NCBI RefSeq assembly: GCF_001294645.1
Contig: NZ_CP011868.1
Location: forward strand, 5,394,001-5,458,000
Length of the DNA: 64,000 nt
Direction of reading: 5' to 3'
DNA from: Pseudonocardia sp. HH130629-09
GTDB taxonomy: Bacteria > Actinomycetota > Actinomycetes > Mycobacteriales > Pseudonocardiaceae
Below, one piece after another: positions 51,275-60,172 of the stretch. The position numbers were made by a program, and so were the translations under genes. The stretch's first letter is position 1. Every line of letters starts with the position of its first letter. The notes beneath the pieces are model-generated. The model was not told the origin of the DNA. It saw nothing but the letters and a program-made list of their open reading frames with translations, and made no database searches.

Positions 51275-52917
51275 CCCGGACTCTTCACGGGCTGTGCCGG
51301 TGATCTCCGACCCCAACTGAAGAAAGTGCCTCGTGACCAGGTAAGACAGCGGGTGTCGAAGCCCTGTCCGCCATGGTCGAGGAGGCACTTTCCGAGTGCA
51401 GACTACAAGCACGCGCCCACCGGTCATCGTGACCGCCGACGGCGCTGGGGTGGTGTCGCACGTCGGGTCGCGTCTGCTGGCCGATGTCGCCGACCGGACC
51501 ACGTTGACCAGTGAACTCTCGACCGCGCTCGCACCGCTGCGACGAGCTCGGGCGCGTCATGATCCGGGGCGGGTGCTGGTCGATCTGGCCGTCGCGGTCG
51601 CCGACGGGGCCACGAGGATCTGCGAGATCGCGGTCCTGGCCGATCAGGGCGCGGTGTTCGGGTCGGTGGCATCGGACTCGACCTGCTGGCGACTGCTCGA
51701 CAAGCTCGACGAGCGCCGGTTGTCCTCGATCGCGGCGGGGCGGGCGCGGGCCCGGGAGGTGGTCTGGGCCCAGCACGCCGACGTCGATGGTCGCGCGTTT
51801 CCCGCGGCTCGGGTCGCCGGCCGCGACCTGCGCCGGCACGGCCGGGACGTGCTGGTGATCGATCTCGACGCCACGATCGTCATCGCCCACAGCGAGAAGG
51901 AACAGGCCACGCCCACGTTCAAGAAGACGTTCGGGTATCACCCGATGCTGGCGTTCTGCGACAACACCGGCGAGTTCCTCGCCGCCCGCTTGCGCCGCGG
52001 GAACGCCGGTGCGAACACCGCCGCGGATCACATCAACGTGCTCGACGACGCGCTCGCCCAGATCCCTGACGCGTTCCGTCACGGGCACCCGATCCTGGTC
52101 CGCACCGACACCGCGGGCGCCACGAAAGCCTTCCTCGCCCACATCCGAGCGCAACAAGACACAGCGGTGAGCTGTGAGTTCTCCGTCGGCTGGGCCGTCA
52201 CCGACCGCGAACGCACCGTGATCAGCCTGGTCCCGAAGACGGTGTGGGCCGAGGCGGTCGACGCTGACGGCGGGCACCGTGACGGCGCCGGGCTGGCCGA
52301 GATCACCGGCTTGCTCCCCGCCTCCGCGTTGGTCGACTACCCGGCCGGGACCCGCGTTGTCGTCCGTCGCGAACGGCCGCATCCCGGCGCGCAGCTCGAT
52401 GCGTTCGAGGAGCGTGACGGCTGGCGCTACACCGCGTTCGCCACCGACACCCGCGTCGGGCAGCTCGCCTTCCTCGACGCCCGCCACCGCGCCCACGCCC
52501 GGGTCGAGGACCGGATCCGCTGCGGCAAGGACACCGGCCTCAACCACTTCCCGTCCCGGTCCTTCGCCGTCAACGCGGCGTGGTTGACCGTGGTCATGCT
52601 CGCGGTCGACCTGATCACCTGGACCCAGCGCCTGCTTCTCGACGGCGACCTGGCGAAGGTCGAGCCGAAGGCGTTGCGCTACCGGTTGTTGCACACCGCC
52701 GCGCGGATCACCCGCGGGCAACGCCGAGTCTGGGTCCGTATCCAACGGTCCTGGCCCTGGGCGGTCGATCTCGCCCGCGCGTTCGCGCGGCTGTGCGCGT
52801 TGCCTGTTCCTGCTGGTTGATCTCCGAAGCCCGACACGACGAGCGGCGGGAGCTCCCGGCAGAACGCGCAGGCCGGCCCCTTCGCCATGCCCACCCATCG
52901 AACGAACCGGACCGGAT
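51271..52917. mobile_element. IS1380-family element, copy 2 (right end truncated)
   Basis: Identical to 9425-11071. It begins at the CTAG that ends the IS481 remnant. The last 55 bp are missing, replaced at 52918 by the end of an IS256 type a element. Same orientation as copy 1. Confidence 0.93.
51396..52820 (+). CDS. IS1380-family transposase, copy 2
   Basis: 474 residues, identical in translation to copy 1 at 9550. Frame intact, although the element has lost its right terminus and could move only with help from another end. Confidence 0.93.
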   Translation: MQTTSTRPPVIVTADGAGVVSHVGSRLLADVADRTTLTSELSTALAPLRRARARHDPGRVLVDLAVAVADGATRICEIAVLADQGAVFGSVASDSTCWRLLDKLDERRLSSIAAGRARAREVVWAQHADVDGRAFPAARVAGRDLRRHGRDVLVIDLDATIVIAHSEKEQATPTFKKTFGYHPMLAFCDNTGEFLAARLRRGNAGANTAADHINVLDDALAQIPDAFRHGHPILVRTDTAGATKAFLAHIRAQQDTAVSCEFSVGWAVTDRERTVISLVPKTVWAEAVDADGGHRDGAGLAEITGLLPASALVDYPAGTRVVVRRERPHPGAQLDAFEERDGWRYTAFATDTRVGQLAFLDARHRAHARVEDRIRCGKDTGLNHFPSRSFAVNAAWLTVVMLAVDLITWTQRLLLDGDLAKVEPKALRYRLLHTAARITRGQRRVWVRIQRSWPWAVDLARAFARLCALPVPAG

Positions 52918-52958
52918 GGGCCTGTCTCGTGATCGGTGTTTCGGCGTCGTTGCTCAGT
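52918..52958 (-). mobile_element. Terminal fragment of IS256 type a (copy C)
   Basis: GGGCCTGTCTCGTGATCGG and the next ~20 bases match the end of copy B at 41145-41185, up to TTGCTCAGT. The AGT is also the target used by MITE D, which cuts the element here. Confidence 0.85.
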
Positions 52959-53110
52959 GAGCCTTTTTCAACCTGCCGTTCCGGCAGCTCAGGGGCCTGG
53001 TTGTGTGGGTGCAGACGCCGAGCTAGCGAGCCGGTGACCTGTGCAGCTGTGGTCAGAGCAGTTGCGCTGCAACCTTCGCGATCTCCTGACGCAGAAGCTC
53101 GCTGGTCAGG
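52959..53110 (+). repeat. MITE copy D (right end truncated)
   Basis: 152 bp matching copies A and B, preceded by AGT (52956-52958). It loses its last 13 bp, including the right terminal repeat, at the junction with the IS256 type c element. Confidence 0.88.
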
Positions 53111-54476
53111 GTCAAGTCCGCTGGCGTGGTGTGTGACGACGACCGCGTGATCTTCTTGTTCGGTCAGGCGCTGAGCGCCGGGATGGTGGTGGTCGAGGTC
53201 GCCTCCTCAGCGCTGGTGGCGGTGTCGGGGATCGTGGTGACGCGGGAGCGGGCGAGGACGTCGAGGCCGAGGTAGCGGCGTCCTTCGGCCCATTCGTCGT
53301 GTTGCTCGGCCAGGACCGCGCCGACGAGGCGGATCAGGGAGTCGCGGTCGGGGAAGATCCCGACGACGTCGGTGCGGCGCCGGATCTCACGGTTCAGGCG
53401 CTCGGAGGGGTTGTTCGACCAGATCTGGCGCCACAGTTCTTTCGGGAAGCCGGTGAAGGCCAGGACGTCGGCTCGGGCGGCGTCGAGGTGCTCGGCGACC
53501 TTCGGGAGCTTGTCGGCCAAGGCGTCGAGGACCCGGTCGAACTGGGCGTGCACCGATGCGGCGTCGGGCTGGTCATAGACCGAGTGCAGCAACGCCCGCA
53601 CCCACGGCCAGGACTGCTTCGGGGTCGCAGCCATCAGGTTCGCCGCGTAGTGCGTCCTGCACCTCTGCCAGGCGGCGCCGGGCAGGGTCGCCCCGATCGC
53701 GGACACCAAGCCGGCGTGGGCGTCGCTGGTGACCAGCGCGACGCCGGTCAGACCGCGGGCGGTGAGGTCGCGGAAGAACCCCAGCCAGCCGGCGCCGTCC
53801 TCGGCGGAGCTGACCTGCAGGCCGAGGATCTCCCGGTGTCCGTCGCCGTTGACCCCGGTGGCGAGCAGGGCGTGGACTGCCACGACCCGGCCGCCCTCGC
53901 GGACTTTGAGCACGAGCGCGTCGGCGGCGACGAAGGTGTAGGGGCCCTGGTCGAGCGGACGCGTCCGGAACTGCTCGACTTGGCCGTCGAGGTCCCGGGC
54001 CATCTCTGAGACCTGCGACTTCGACAACCTCGTGATGCCCAGGGAGTCGACGAGTTTCTCCATCCGCCGCGTCGAGACCCCGAGCAGGTAGCAGGTCGCG
54101 ACCACCGTGGTCAGGGCCCGCTCCGCCCGGCGACGACGCTCCAGCAACCAGTCGGGGAAGTAGGAGCCGTTGCGCAGCTTGGGGATCGCCACGTCGATCG
54201 TGCCGGCGCGGGTGTCGAAGTCGCGGTGGCGGTAGCCGTTGCGGGTGTTCGTGCGAGCCTCGGAACGCTCGCCCCAGGCCGCGCCGCACACCGAGTCGGC
54301 GTCGGCGGACATCAGGGTGTTGATGAACGTGGTCAACATGTGGCGCAGCAGATCCGGGCTCGCCTGGGACAGCTGCTCGTGCAGGAACTCGGTGGGGTCG
54401 ATACTGGAGGGTGCGGTCATCGCGTGATCCATCTTCTGTGGGCTGTGAGAGGCGTTCAGAAGATCACGCGGTGGCC
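53111..54476. mobile_element. IS256-family element type c
   Basis: About 1.37 kb around the transposase. Inverted segments ACCGCGTGATCTTCT (53141-53155) and AGAAGATCACGCGGT (54459-54473) lie near the ends. Outer limits are approximate because the left flank is a truncated MITE and the right flank an IS481 remnant. Confidence 0.7.
53164..54432 (-). CDS. IS256-family transposase type c
   Basis: A 422-residue mutator-type transposase unlike types a and b: YTFVAADALVLKVREGG (first Asp), VALVTSDAHAGLVSAIG (second Asp), CRTHYAANLM, and SNNPSERLNREIRRRTDVVG with the Glu. The frame is intact. Confidence 0.92.
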   Translation of the reverse strand: MDHAMTAPSSIDPTEFLHEQLSQASPDLLRHMLTTFINTLMSADADSVCGAAWGERSEARTNTRNGYRHRDFDTRAGTIDVAIPKLRNGSYFPDWLLERRRRAERALTTVVATCYLLGVSTRRMEKLVDSLGITRLSKSQVSEMARDLDGQVEQFRTRPLDQGPYTFVAADALVLKVREGGRVVAVHALLATGVNGDGHREILGLQVSSAEDGAGWLGFFRDLTARGLTGVALVTSDAHAGLVSAIGATLPGAAWQRCRTHYAANLMAATPKQSWPWVRALLHSVYDQPDAASVHAQFDRVLDALADKLPKVAEHLDAARADVLAFTGFPKELWRQIWSNNPSERLNREIRRRTDVVGIFPDRDSLIRLVGAVLAEQHDEWAEGRRYLGLDVLARSRVTTIPDTATSAEEATSTTTIPALSA

Positions 54477-54537
54477 GCCCTACAGCTCGACCAGCTCGTC
54501 ACCGGGCCGGTCGCACACCACCTTGGTGGACGCCACT

Positions 54538-54668
54538 CCTGCGAAACGGCTCGGCGAGACGCGCTCCCCGGCTGGCTGCACTTCTACAATCACCACCGGC
54601 CCCACAGCGCAACCAACGGCCTACCGCCGATCAGTCGCCTGACCAACCTGCCTGGACATCACACCTAG
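54538..54668 (+). pseudogene. IS481-family remnant ending at CTAG
   Basis: The last ~43 codons (CETARRDALPGWLHFYNHHR, PPISRLTNLPGHHT) nearly match the remnant at 39.7 kb and end at CTAG (54665-54668), where IS701 is inserted. The stretch 54477-54537 before it is not identified. Confidence 0.8.
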
Positions 54669-56084
54669 TACTCCAGCCGCAGTTCGTTAGCTGGGCTGTC
54701 TTCGTTGCCGGTAGTGGCTTTCGCGGGCTCGGTGTTGGTGACGGCGACGCCAGATCGACCAGGCCCAGCCCACGGTGCGGACGGGGATGTGGATCAGAGA
54801 TGCCAGGAGACGTCGGATCTCGGCGAGGGTGAGCGGGATGAGCCCGTGAGCAGGTCTTTTGGGGCGATCGCCGCGGTGACCGAGAGGTAGGCGTGGGCGA
54901 GCATGGCCAGGGTGATGTGGCGGTACCAGGCGTCGTAGCGGCGGACCTGGTACTGGTCGAGTCCGATGTCGTTCTTCGCGGTCTGGAAGCACTCCTCGAT
55001 CGCCCAGCGCGCCCCGGCGACCCGGATGAGGTCGTCGTCGCCGGTGCCGGGCGGTCCAGCGCAGAGGTAGTAGGCCAGCTCCGGCTCCATACCGGACTCG
55101 AGTTGGGTGGCGGTGAGGATCTGGCGCCGGACCAGTAGCCAGCGCCCCCACCCAGCGGGGGCGTCCGGGGGCGGGTACAGGCCGGCCACCGCCCAGTCAT
55201 AGAGCCGCTCGCCCTTGGCCCCGGGACCGGCTGAGCGACGCTTCCACGCCTGCTGCGGGGCACGCGCGACCAGGTCGTCAGCACGTCGTGACCCGACCAG
55301 CCCGGCGATGTCGACTGCGAGGTCAGCACCACTGGGTGAGAGCGGGATGGATTGGCTGCGCGGTACGGCGACGACATAGCCGATCCGGCGCCGCTCGCAC
55401 CAGGAACGGAACTCGTGATCCTGTCCGTAGGCCTCGTCCGCGGCCACCCATGCTGCCGGGGCTCCCGCGTCGAGAGCCCGACCGATCATGTCGGTGGCCA
55501 GTACCGCCTTGGTGGCGAACTCGACCTCGTCAGGCACCGCCGCGGACCGGCAGCGTTCCCGGTCCCCGGTCCAGGACTTCGGCAGGTAGAGCTCGCGGTC
55601 GATCAGCGTGCGGCCCGTGCTCGTGGAATAGGCGCAGAAGACTCCGAGCTGGCAGTTCTCCACCCTGCCCGCGGTGCCGGAGTACTGGCGCTGCACCCCG
55701 GCCGACTTGGCCCCCTTCTTCAGGAACCCGGTCTCGTCGACAATCAGCACCCCACCGGCCTCGCCGAGGTGCTCCACCACGTAGTCCCGCAGATCGTCGC
55801 GGACACCGTCGGTGTCCCAGGTCGCGGAGTTGAGCAGCCGCTGCATGCCATCCGGCGTCGTGTCGCCGGCGACCTCGGCCAACGTCCACCCGTTCTTCCC
55901 CGCCAACGGTGCCAACAGCCCGCGCACATACGCCCGTGCCCGACGCCGCGGCTCTGTCCGGAAGAACCGCCCCGCCACCAGCCCGAACAACCCGTCCAAG
56001 CCACCGGCCCACGCCTCGAGACCCTCCTCCACATACACAAGATCAAAGCCTAGCCTAGAGATATCACGAACTGCGGCTGGAGTA
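54669..56084. mobile_element. IS701-family element (complete)
   Basis: 1416 bp with ends TACTCCAGCCGCAGTTCG and its exact reverse complement at 56067-56084. Flanked by CTAG on both sides (54665-54668, 56085-56088), the 4-bp target duplication typical of IS701. Confidence 0.93.
54794..56038 (-). CDS. IS701-family transposase
   Basis: About 414 residues from GTG 56038, the first start inside the element; longer frames run out of it. IS4/IS701 features: FRTEPRRRARAYVRGLLAPL near the start, LIVDETGFLKKGAKSAGVQ (first Asp), WVAADEAYGQDHEF (second Asp) and RWAIEECFQTAKNDIGLDQY (Glu with the YREK-like segment). Intact. Confidence 0.92.
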   Translation of the reverse strand: MYVEEGLEAWAGGLDGLFGLVAGRFFRTEPRRRARAYVRGLLAPLAGKNGWTLAEVAGDTTPDGMQRLLNSATWDTDGVRDDLRDYVVEHLGEAGGVLIVDETGFLKKGAKSAGVQRQYSGTAGRVENCQLGVFCAYSTSTGRTLIDRELYLPKSWTGDRERCRSAAVPDEVEFATKAVLATDMIGRALDAGAPAAWVAADEAYGQDHEFRSWCERRRIGYVVAVPRSQSIPLSPSGADLAVDIAGLVGSRRADDLVARAPQQAWKRRSAGPGAKGERLYDWAVAGLYPPPDAPAGWGRWLLVRRQILTATQLESGMEPELAYYLCAGPPGTGDDDLIRVAGARWAIEECFQTAKNDIGLDQYQVRRYDAWYRHITLAMLAHAYLSVTAAIAPKDLLTGSSRSPSPRSDVSWHL

Positions 56085-56229
56085 CTAGTACTGCAACGGC
56101 ACCTGCGGCGTTTCGCCAGGCGCCTGACCCCTTCGGTATCGTCGGTGATTCGGATCACTGCGCGTTGCGTGTGCCGCGACGGCACAGTGTCGGTTGGGCG
56201 CATCGTTGCACCCGGCAGAAGGAACACTG

Positions 56230-58190
56230 ATGGCACCGTCCACGCCCGCTCATCCCGACCTGATCGCGGTCGAGGATCTGTTCGCCCTGCCCGCGCACAG
56301 CAAGGCGGTGCTGTCTCCGGACGGCACCCGGATCGCCTATCTGGCGCCGTGGAGCGACCGGCTCAACGTGTGGGTGCGTGACCTCGGTGCGGTCGACGGC
56401 GTCGACGGCGAGCCACGCCGGGTCACCGCGGACCGGACCCGCAACATCCTGAGCTTTGCCTGGACCGCGGACTCGCGGTGGTTGCTCTACGCCCAGGACG
56501 ACGGCGGCGACGAGAACTTCCACCTGTTCCGGGTCGAGGTGACTCGGCCGGACCGCCCGGTGGTGGATCTGACCCCGTATCCAGGGGCCAGGGTTCTGAA
56601 GTGGGATCAGCCGGTCGCGCGACCGGGGACAGTGCTGTTGCAGATCAACCAGCGTCGGGTCGACGAGATGGACCTGGCGGAGCTGGACGTGGCCACCGGC
56701 GAACTGACCGTGCTGGCTCAGAACCCGGGCCAGGTGATGGACTGGTCGCAGCCCCCGACGGGCGGCTGGTCGTCCAGATGCTGGCCGCTGACGGCACGAT
56801 CGTCGTGGCGCGCTGGAACGACGGCGCCCCGGAGACCATCGCCGAGTTCTCCGGCCGCGATCACCTCTACGGACTGGTCCCCGGGGAGCTGACCGCGGAC
56901 GGGTCCGGCATGTGGTTCGGCTCCTACACCGGGTCCGACCGGATGCGGCTGGCCCGACTCGACCTGACCACCGGGGTCGAGACCGAGGTCGACAGCCATC
57001 CCGAGCTGGACCTGGACGCGCTGCGCCGCGCAGTGTTGCAGGGGGTCAGACAGACCGAGTCACCGCTGATCCGCCACCGGCACACCGGGGAGCTGCTGGG
57101 GGTGCGATACCTCGGTGAGCGCCAGGTCATCCACGCGTTGGACCCGCACTTCGCCGATGTACTGGCCAAGGTCGAGCAGTTGTCCGACGGCGATCTGGAA
57201 GCGATCTCCACCGACGACACCGGCACCCGCTGGGTGGTGTCGTTCACCCACGACCGCGACCCGGACCGCACCTGGCTCTACGACCACTCCACGGGCGCGT
57301 CGCGGCTGCTGTTCGCCGACGACCCACGCCTGGACCCGGCCGCGCTGGCCCCGATGACGCCGGTGACGATCACCGCCCGCGACGGGCGGGCGCTGCCGTC
57401 GTACCTGACCCTGCCGGTCGCGACCGAGCCGACGACCCTGCCGTTGGTGCTGTTGGTGCACGGCGGACCCTGGTACCGCGACGCCTGGGGGTTCGGCCCG
57501 CAGACGCAGCTGTTGGCCAACCGCGGCTACGCGGTCCTCCAGGTCAACTTCCGGGGTTCGGTCGGCTACGGCAATGCTCACACTCAGGCGGCGGTCGGGG
57601 AGTTCGCGGGGGCGATGCACGACGATCTGATCGACGCGGTGAACTGGGCGGTGGGCCGCGGCCTGGCGGATCCGGAGCGGATCGGGATCGTCGGGGGCTC
57701 CTACGGCGGGTACGCGACGCTGGTCGCGGTGAGCTTCACTCCGGATGTGTTCGCCGCCGCCGTGGACTACGTCGGGATCTCCGACCTGGTGTCCTTCGCG
57801 AAAAGTGTGCCGCCGTTCGTCCGCAGGAACCTGACCAACTTCTGGGGCCGTTACGTCGGTGATCCGGACGTCCCCGAGCAGGCTGCGGACATGGCGGCCC
57901 GGTCCCCGATCCACCGGGCCGACCGGATCCGCACCCCGCTGCTGGTCGTCCAGGGCGCCAACGACGTCCGCGTGGTGCGCGCGGAGTCCGACACCATCGT
58001 CGCCGCTCTGCGCGATCGCGACGTCGAGGTGGAGTACCTGGTCAAGGACGACGAGGGACACGGGTTCGTCAATCCGCAGAACCAGATCGACTTCCACCGC
58101 GCCACCGAGCGGTTCCTGGCCCGCCACCTCGGCGGACGGACCGACGCCGAACCGGCACCGCACCGAAGCCATAGGAACGATCTTCCGTGA
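56230..58190 (+). pseudogene. S9 prolyl-oligopeptidase-family peptidase, frameshifted
   Basis: Reads from ATG 56230 (AGAAGGAA upstream) as a beta-propeller domain: LSPDGTRIAYLAPWSDRLNV, WTADSRWLLYAQDD, up to GQVMDWSQPP near residue 175. Similarity then continues in the next frame from about 56750 (LVAAPDGRLVVQMLAADG). The catalytic domain is complete there: GGSYGGYA with the nucleophile Ser, GANDVRVV (Asp) and DEGHGF (His). One indel near 56740-56760 separates the frames, so the full enzyme is not made unless the indel is a sequencing error. It is isolated between two IS701-type sequences. Confidence 0.8.
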
Positions 58191-58198
58191 TGCTGCCG

Positions 58199-58884
58199 CA
58201 GCCCACGCCCCACGAGATACCCCGGTGAGGTCGACGACCATGCTCCGCCCCGTCCGACGACACGAGGTCCCCGCCACGATCGCCAGCGGCCGCGAACCCG
58301 ACACCGACCGAGACGCCTGGGAACCGCGCTCGGTCGGCCCGGGCGCGCACGGCGAGCGCGCCTACGACTGGACCGCGGTCACCCTCGACACCGACGGCCT
58401 CCCCTCCGGGTCGGGGGCACTGGCTGCTGGCCCGCCGCCAGACCACCGTTCCCGAGGGCAAGACGGTCCGTGAGCTGGCGTTCTACCGCTGCGCCGCACC
58501 CGCCGCCACACCGCTGCGGGAGTTGGTCCGGGTCGCCGGGGCACGGTGGGCGATCGAGGAGTGCTTCCAGACCGCGAAGAACGACATCGGACTCGACCAG
58601 TACCAGGTCCGCCGCTACGACGCCTGGTACCGCCACATCACCCTGGCCATGCTCGCCCACGCCTACCTCTCGGTCACCGCGGCGATCGCCCCAAAAGACC
58701 TGCTCACGGGCTCATCCCGCTCACCCTCGCCGAGATCCGACGTCTCCTGGCATCTCTGATCCACATCCCCGCCCGCACCGTGGGCTGGGCCTGGTCGACC
58801 TGGCGTCGCCGCCACCAACACCGAGCCCGCGAAAGCCACTACCGACGACGAAGACAGCCCAGCTAACGAAGTGCGGCTGGAGTA
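58199..58884 (+). pseudogene. IS701-family transposase remnant (C-terminal, opposite orientation)
   Basis: Contains AHGERAYDWTAVTL, then after a frameshift near 58415 HWLLARRQTTVPEGKTVREL and RWAIEECFQTAKNDIGLDQY to the end. From about 58530 on it is nearly identical to the intact IS701 at 54669; before that it is clearly diverged, so it looks like a hybrid of two elements. The right end GGAGTA is followed by CTAG (58885-58888). Confidence 0.8.
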
Positions 58885-58936
58885 CTAGGCCCCGCGACGG
58901 CTGCCACGCGCCCCGGACCGGGCATAGAGTCGCCCC

Positions 58937-59692
58937 GTGCTCGACCCCGCCCGCCTCGATCTGTCCGCGCTCGCGGACGCGCTCGAGGACCGCACGCCGG
59001 AGGTCACCCGGTACCTCGACCCGGCCGACGCCGAGGTGCACGGCGTGTCCGGCGGCACCCGGCCCGATCCGGACTGGGTGGAGATCCGGCCGGTGACCAG
59101 CCGGGAGTCCTACCGGGACATGTCCGACTTCACCGCGGGCGTGCAGCACCGCCGGGCCGCGGCGCTGCTGGACCGCGCGATCGACGGCCGGGGCGCGTTC
59201 CGCCGGTTCAAGAACACGCTGTTCGAGTTCCCCGAGGTCCGTGACCAGTGGTACCGCTTCCGCGACGCCCGTGCCCGGCGCCGGGCGGCGGACTGGCTGG
59301 TCGTGGCCGGCCTGATCGGCGCCGAGGACGGCGAGCGGATCAAGGCCCGCCACCCCGATCCGGACCCGTCCAACGACGACGTGCCCGCCGCCGTCGCCGA
59401 CGACCTGGCCCTGCTCTACGGACCCCGACTGCGCCAGGTGCTGCTGTTCGGGTCCTGGGCCAGCGGGGAGGGCTCGGTCGAGTCCGCGATCGACCTGCTC
59501 GTGGTGCTCGACGACGACGGGGTCCCGATCCTGCCATGGGAGGAGGTCCGCGCGATGGACGACGTGCTGTGGCAGCACACCCGGCGGACCGGGCTGACGA
59601 TCAGCGTGCTGCCGGTCGGGCAGGGCGAGCTCGTCCGCGCCGCCGATCCGACGGTCGTGCGGGCCCGCGCCGAGGCGGTGCGGGTCCGGTGA
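58937..59692 (+). CDS. UPF0158 domain fused to MNT-type nucleotidyltransferase
   Basis: A 251-residue protein. Residues 20-125 match UPF0158 (VTRYLDPADAEVHG, SRESYRDMSDF, FRRFKNTLFEFPEVRDQWYR regions). Residues 155-245 form a minimal nucleotidyltransferase: LLFGSWASGEGSVESAIDLLVVLDD. The usual SDIDL is SAIDL, so the first metal-binding Asp is Ala184 while D186 remains. GTG 58937. The stop overlaps the next gene's GTG. Forms a coupled MNT-HEPN pair; if antitoxin-like, it probably acts by binding rather than by transferring nucleotides. Confidence 0.75.
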   Translation: MLDPARLDLSALADALEDRTPEVTRYLDPADAEVHGVSGGTRPDPDWVEIRPVTSRESYRDMSDFTAGVQHRRAAALLDRAIDGRGAFRRFKNTLFEFPEVRDQWYRFRDARARRRAADWLVVAGLIGAEDGERIKARHPDPDPSNDDVPAAVADDLALLYGPRLRQVLLFGSWASGEGSVESAIDLLVVLDDDGVPILPWEEVRAMDDVLWQHTRRTGLTISVLPVGQGELVRAADPTVVRARAEAVRVR

Positions 59693-60144
59693 CCCGGCGG
59701 GTGAACGGCGGGCTCGCCCGGGCCCGGGTCGAGCTGGGCGGGGCCCGGGTGCTGGCGGAGAACGGCTTCGGCGACGCCGCGGTCTCCCGCGCGTTCCACG
59801 CCGCGTTCCGCGCCGCCGAGACCGCGCTGCTGGTGCTGGGGGAGACCCGCGCCGAGCACTCCGAGGTGGTCAGCGCGTTCGTGCGCCGGGTCGTGCGGGA
59901 ACGGTCGCTGGACCCGCGCGCCGGTCGGCTGCTGCGGTCGCTCTACAACCGGCGGGCGCTGGCCGACCACTCCGACGCGACCGCCCCCGCCGCCGAGGCG
60001 CGCGCCGCTCTCGACGACGCCGCGTTCGTCCTCGACGCCGTGGAGGCCTGGCTCGCCGAGCCCGCCCTGTCCACCCCGCCTGCACCGGAGAACGGGGCGA
60101 CCCGGCGGCCGGAGAAGCCGGTCCGGCGCGGGTCCCGGGCCTGA
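59689..60144 (+). CDS. HEPN-domain protein (partner of the MNT protein)
   Basis: A 151-residue helical protein of the UPF0332/HEPN type: RARVELGGARVLAENGFGDA, SRAFHAAFRAAETALL and LYNRRALADHSD. The RRALADH stretch gives an R-x4-H motif (R89, H94) as in HEPN ribonucleases, but the Tyr usually two residues after the His is Asp96. The C-terminal 25 residues are basic and disordered. GTG 59689 overlaps the MNT stop. Likely the toxin/effector partner; activity not proven by sequence. Confidence 0.75.
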   Translation: MTRRVNGGLARARVELGGARVLAENGFGDAAVSRAFHAAFRAAETALLVLGETRAEHSEVVSAFVRRVVRERSLDPRAGRLLRSLYNRRALADHSDATAPAAEARAALDDAAFVLDAVEAWLAEPALSTPPAPENGATRRPEKPVRRGSRA

Positions 60145-60172
60145 CCGGCCGCAGCGGCGATGACCGCGCGGG

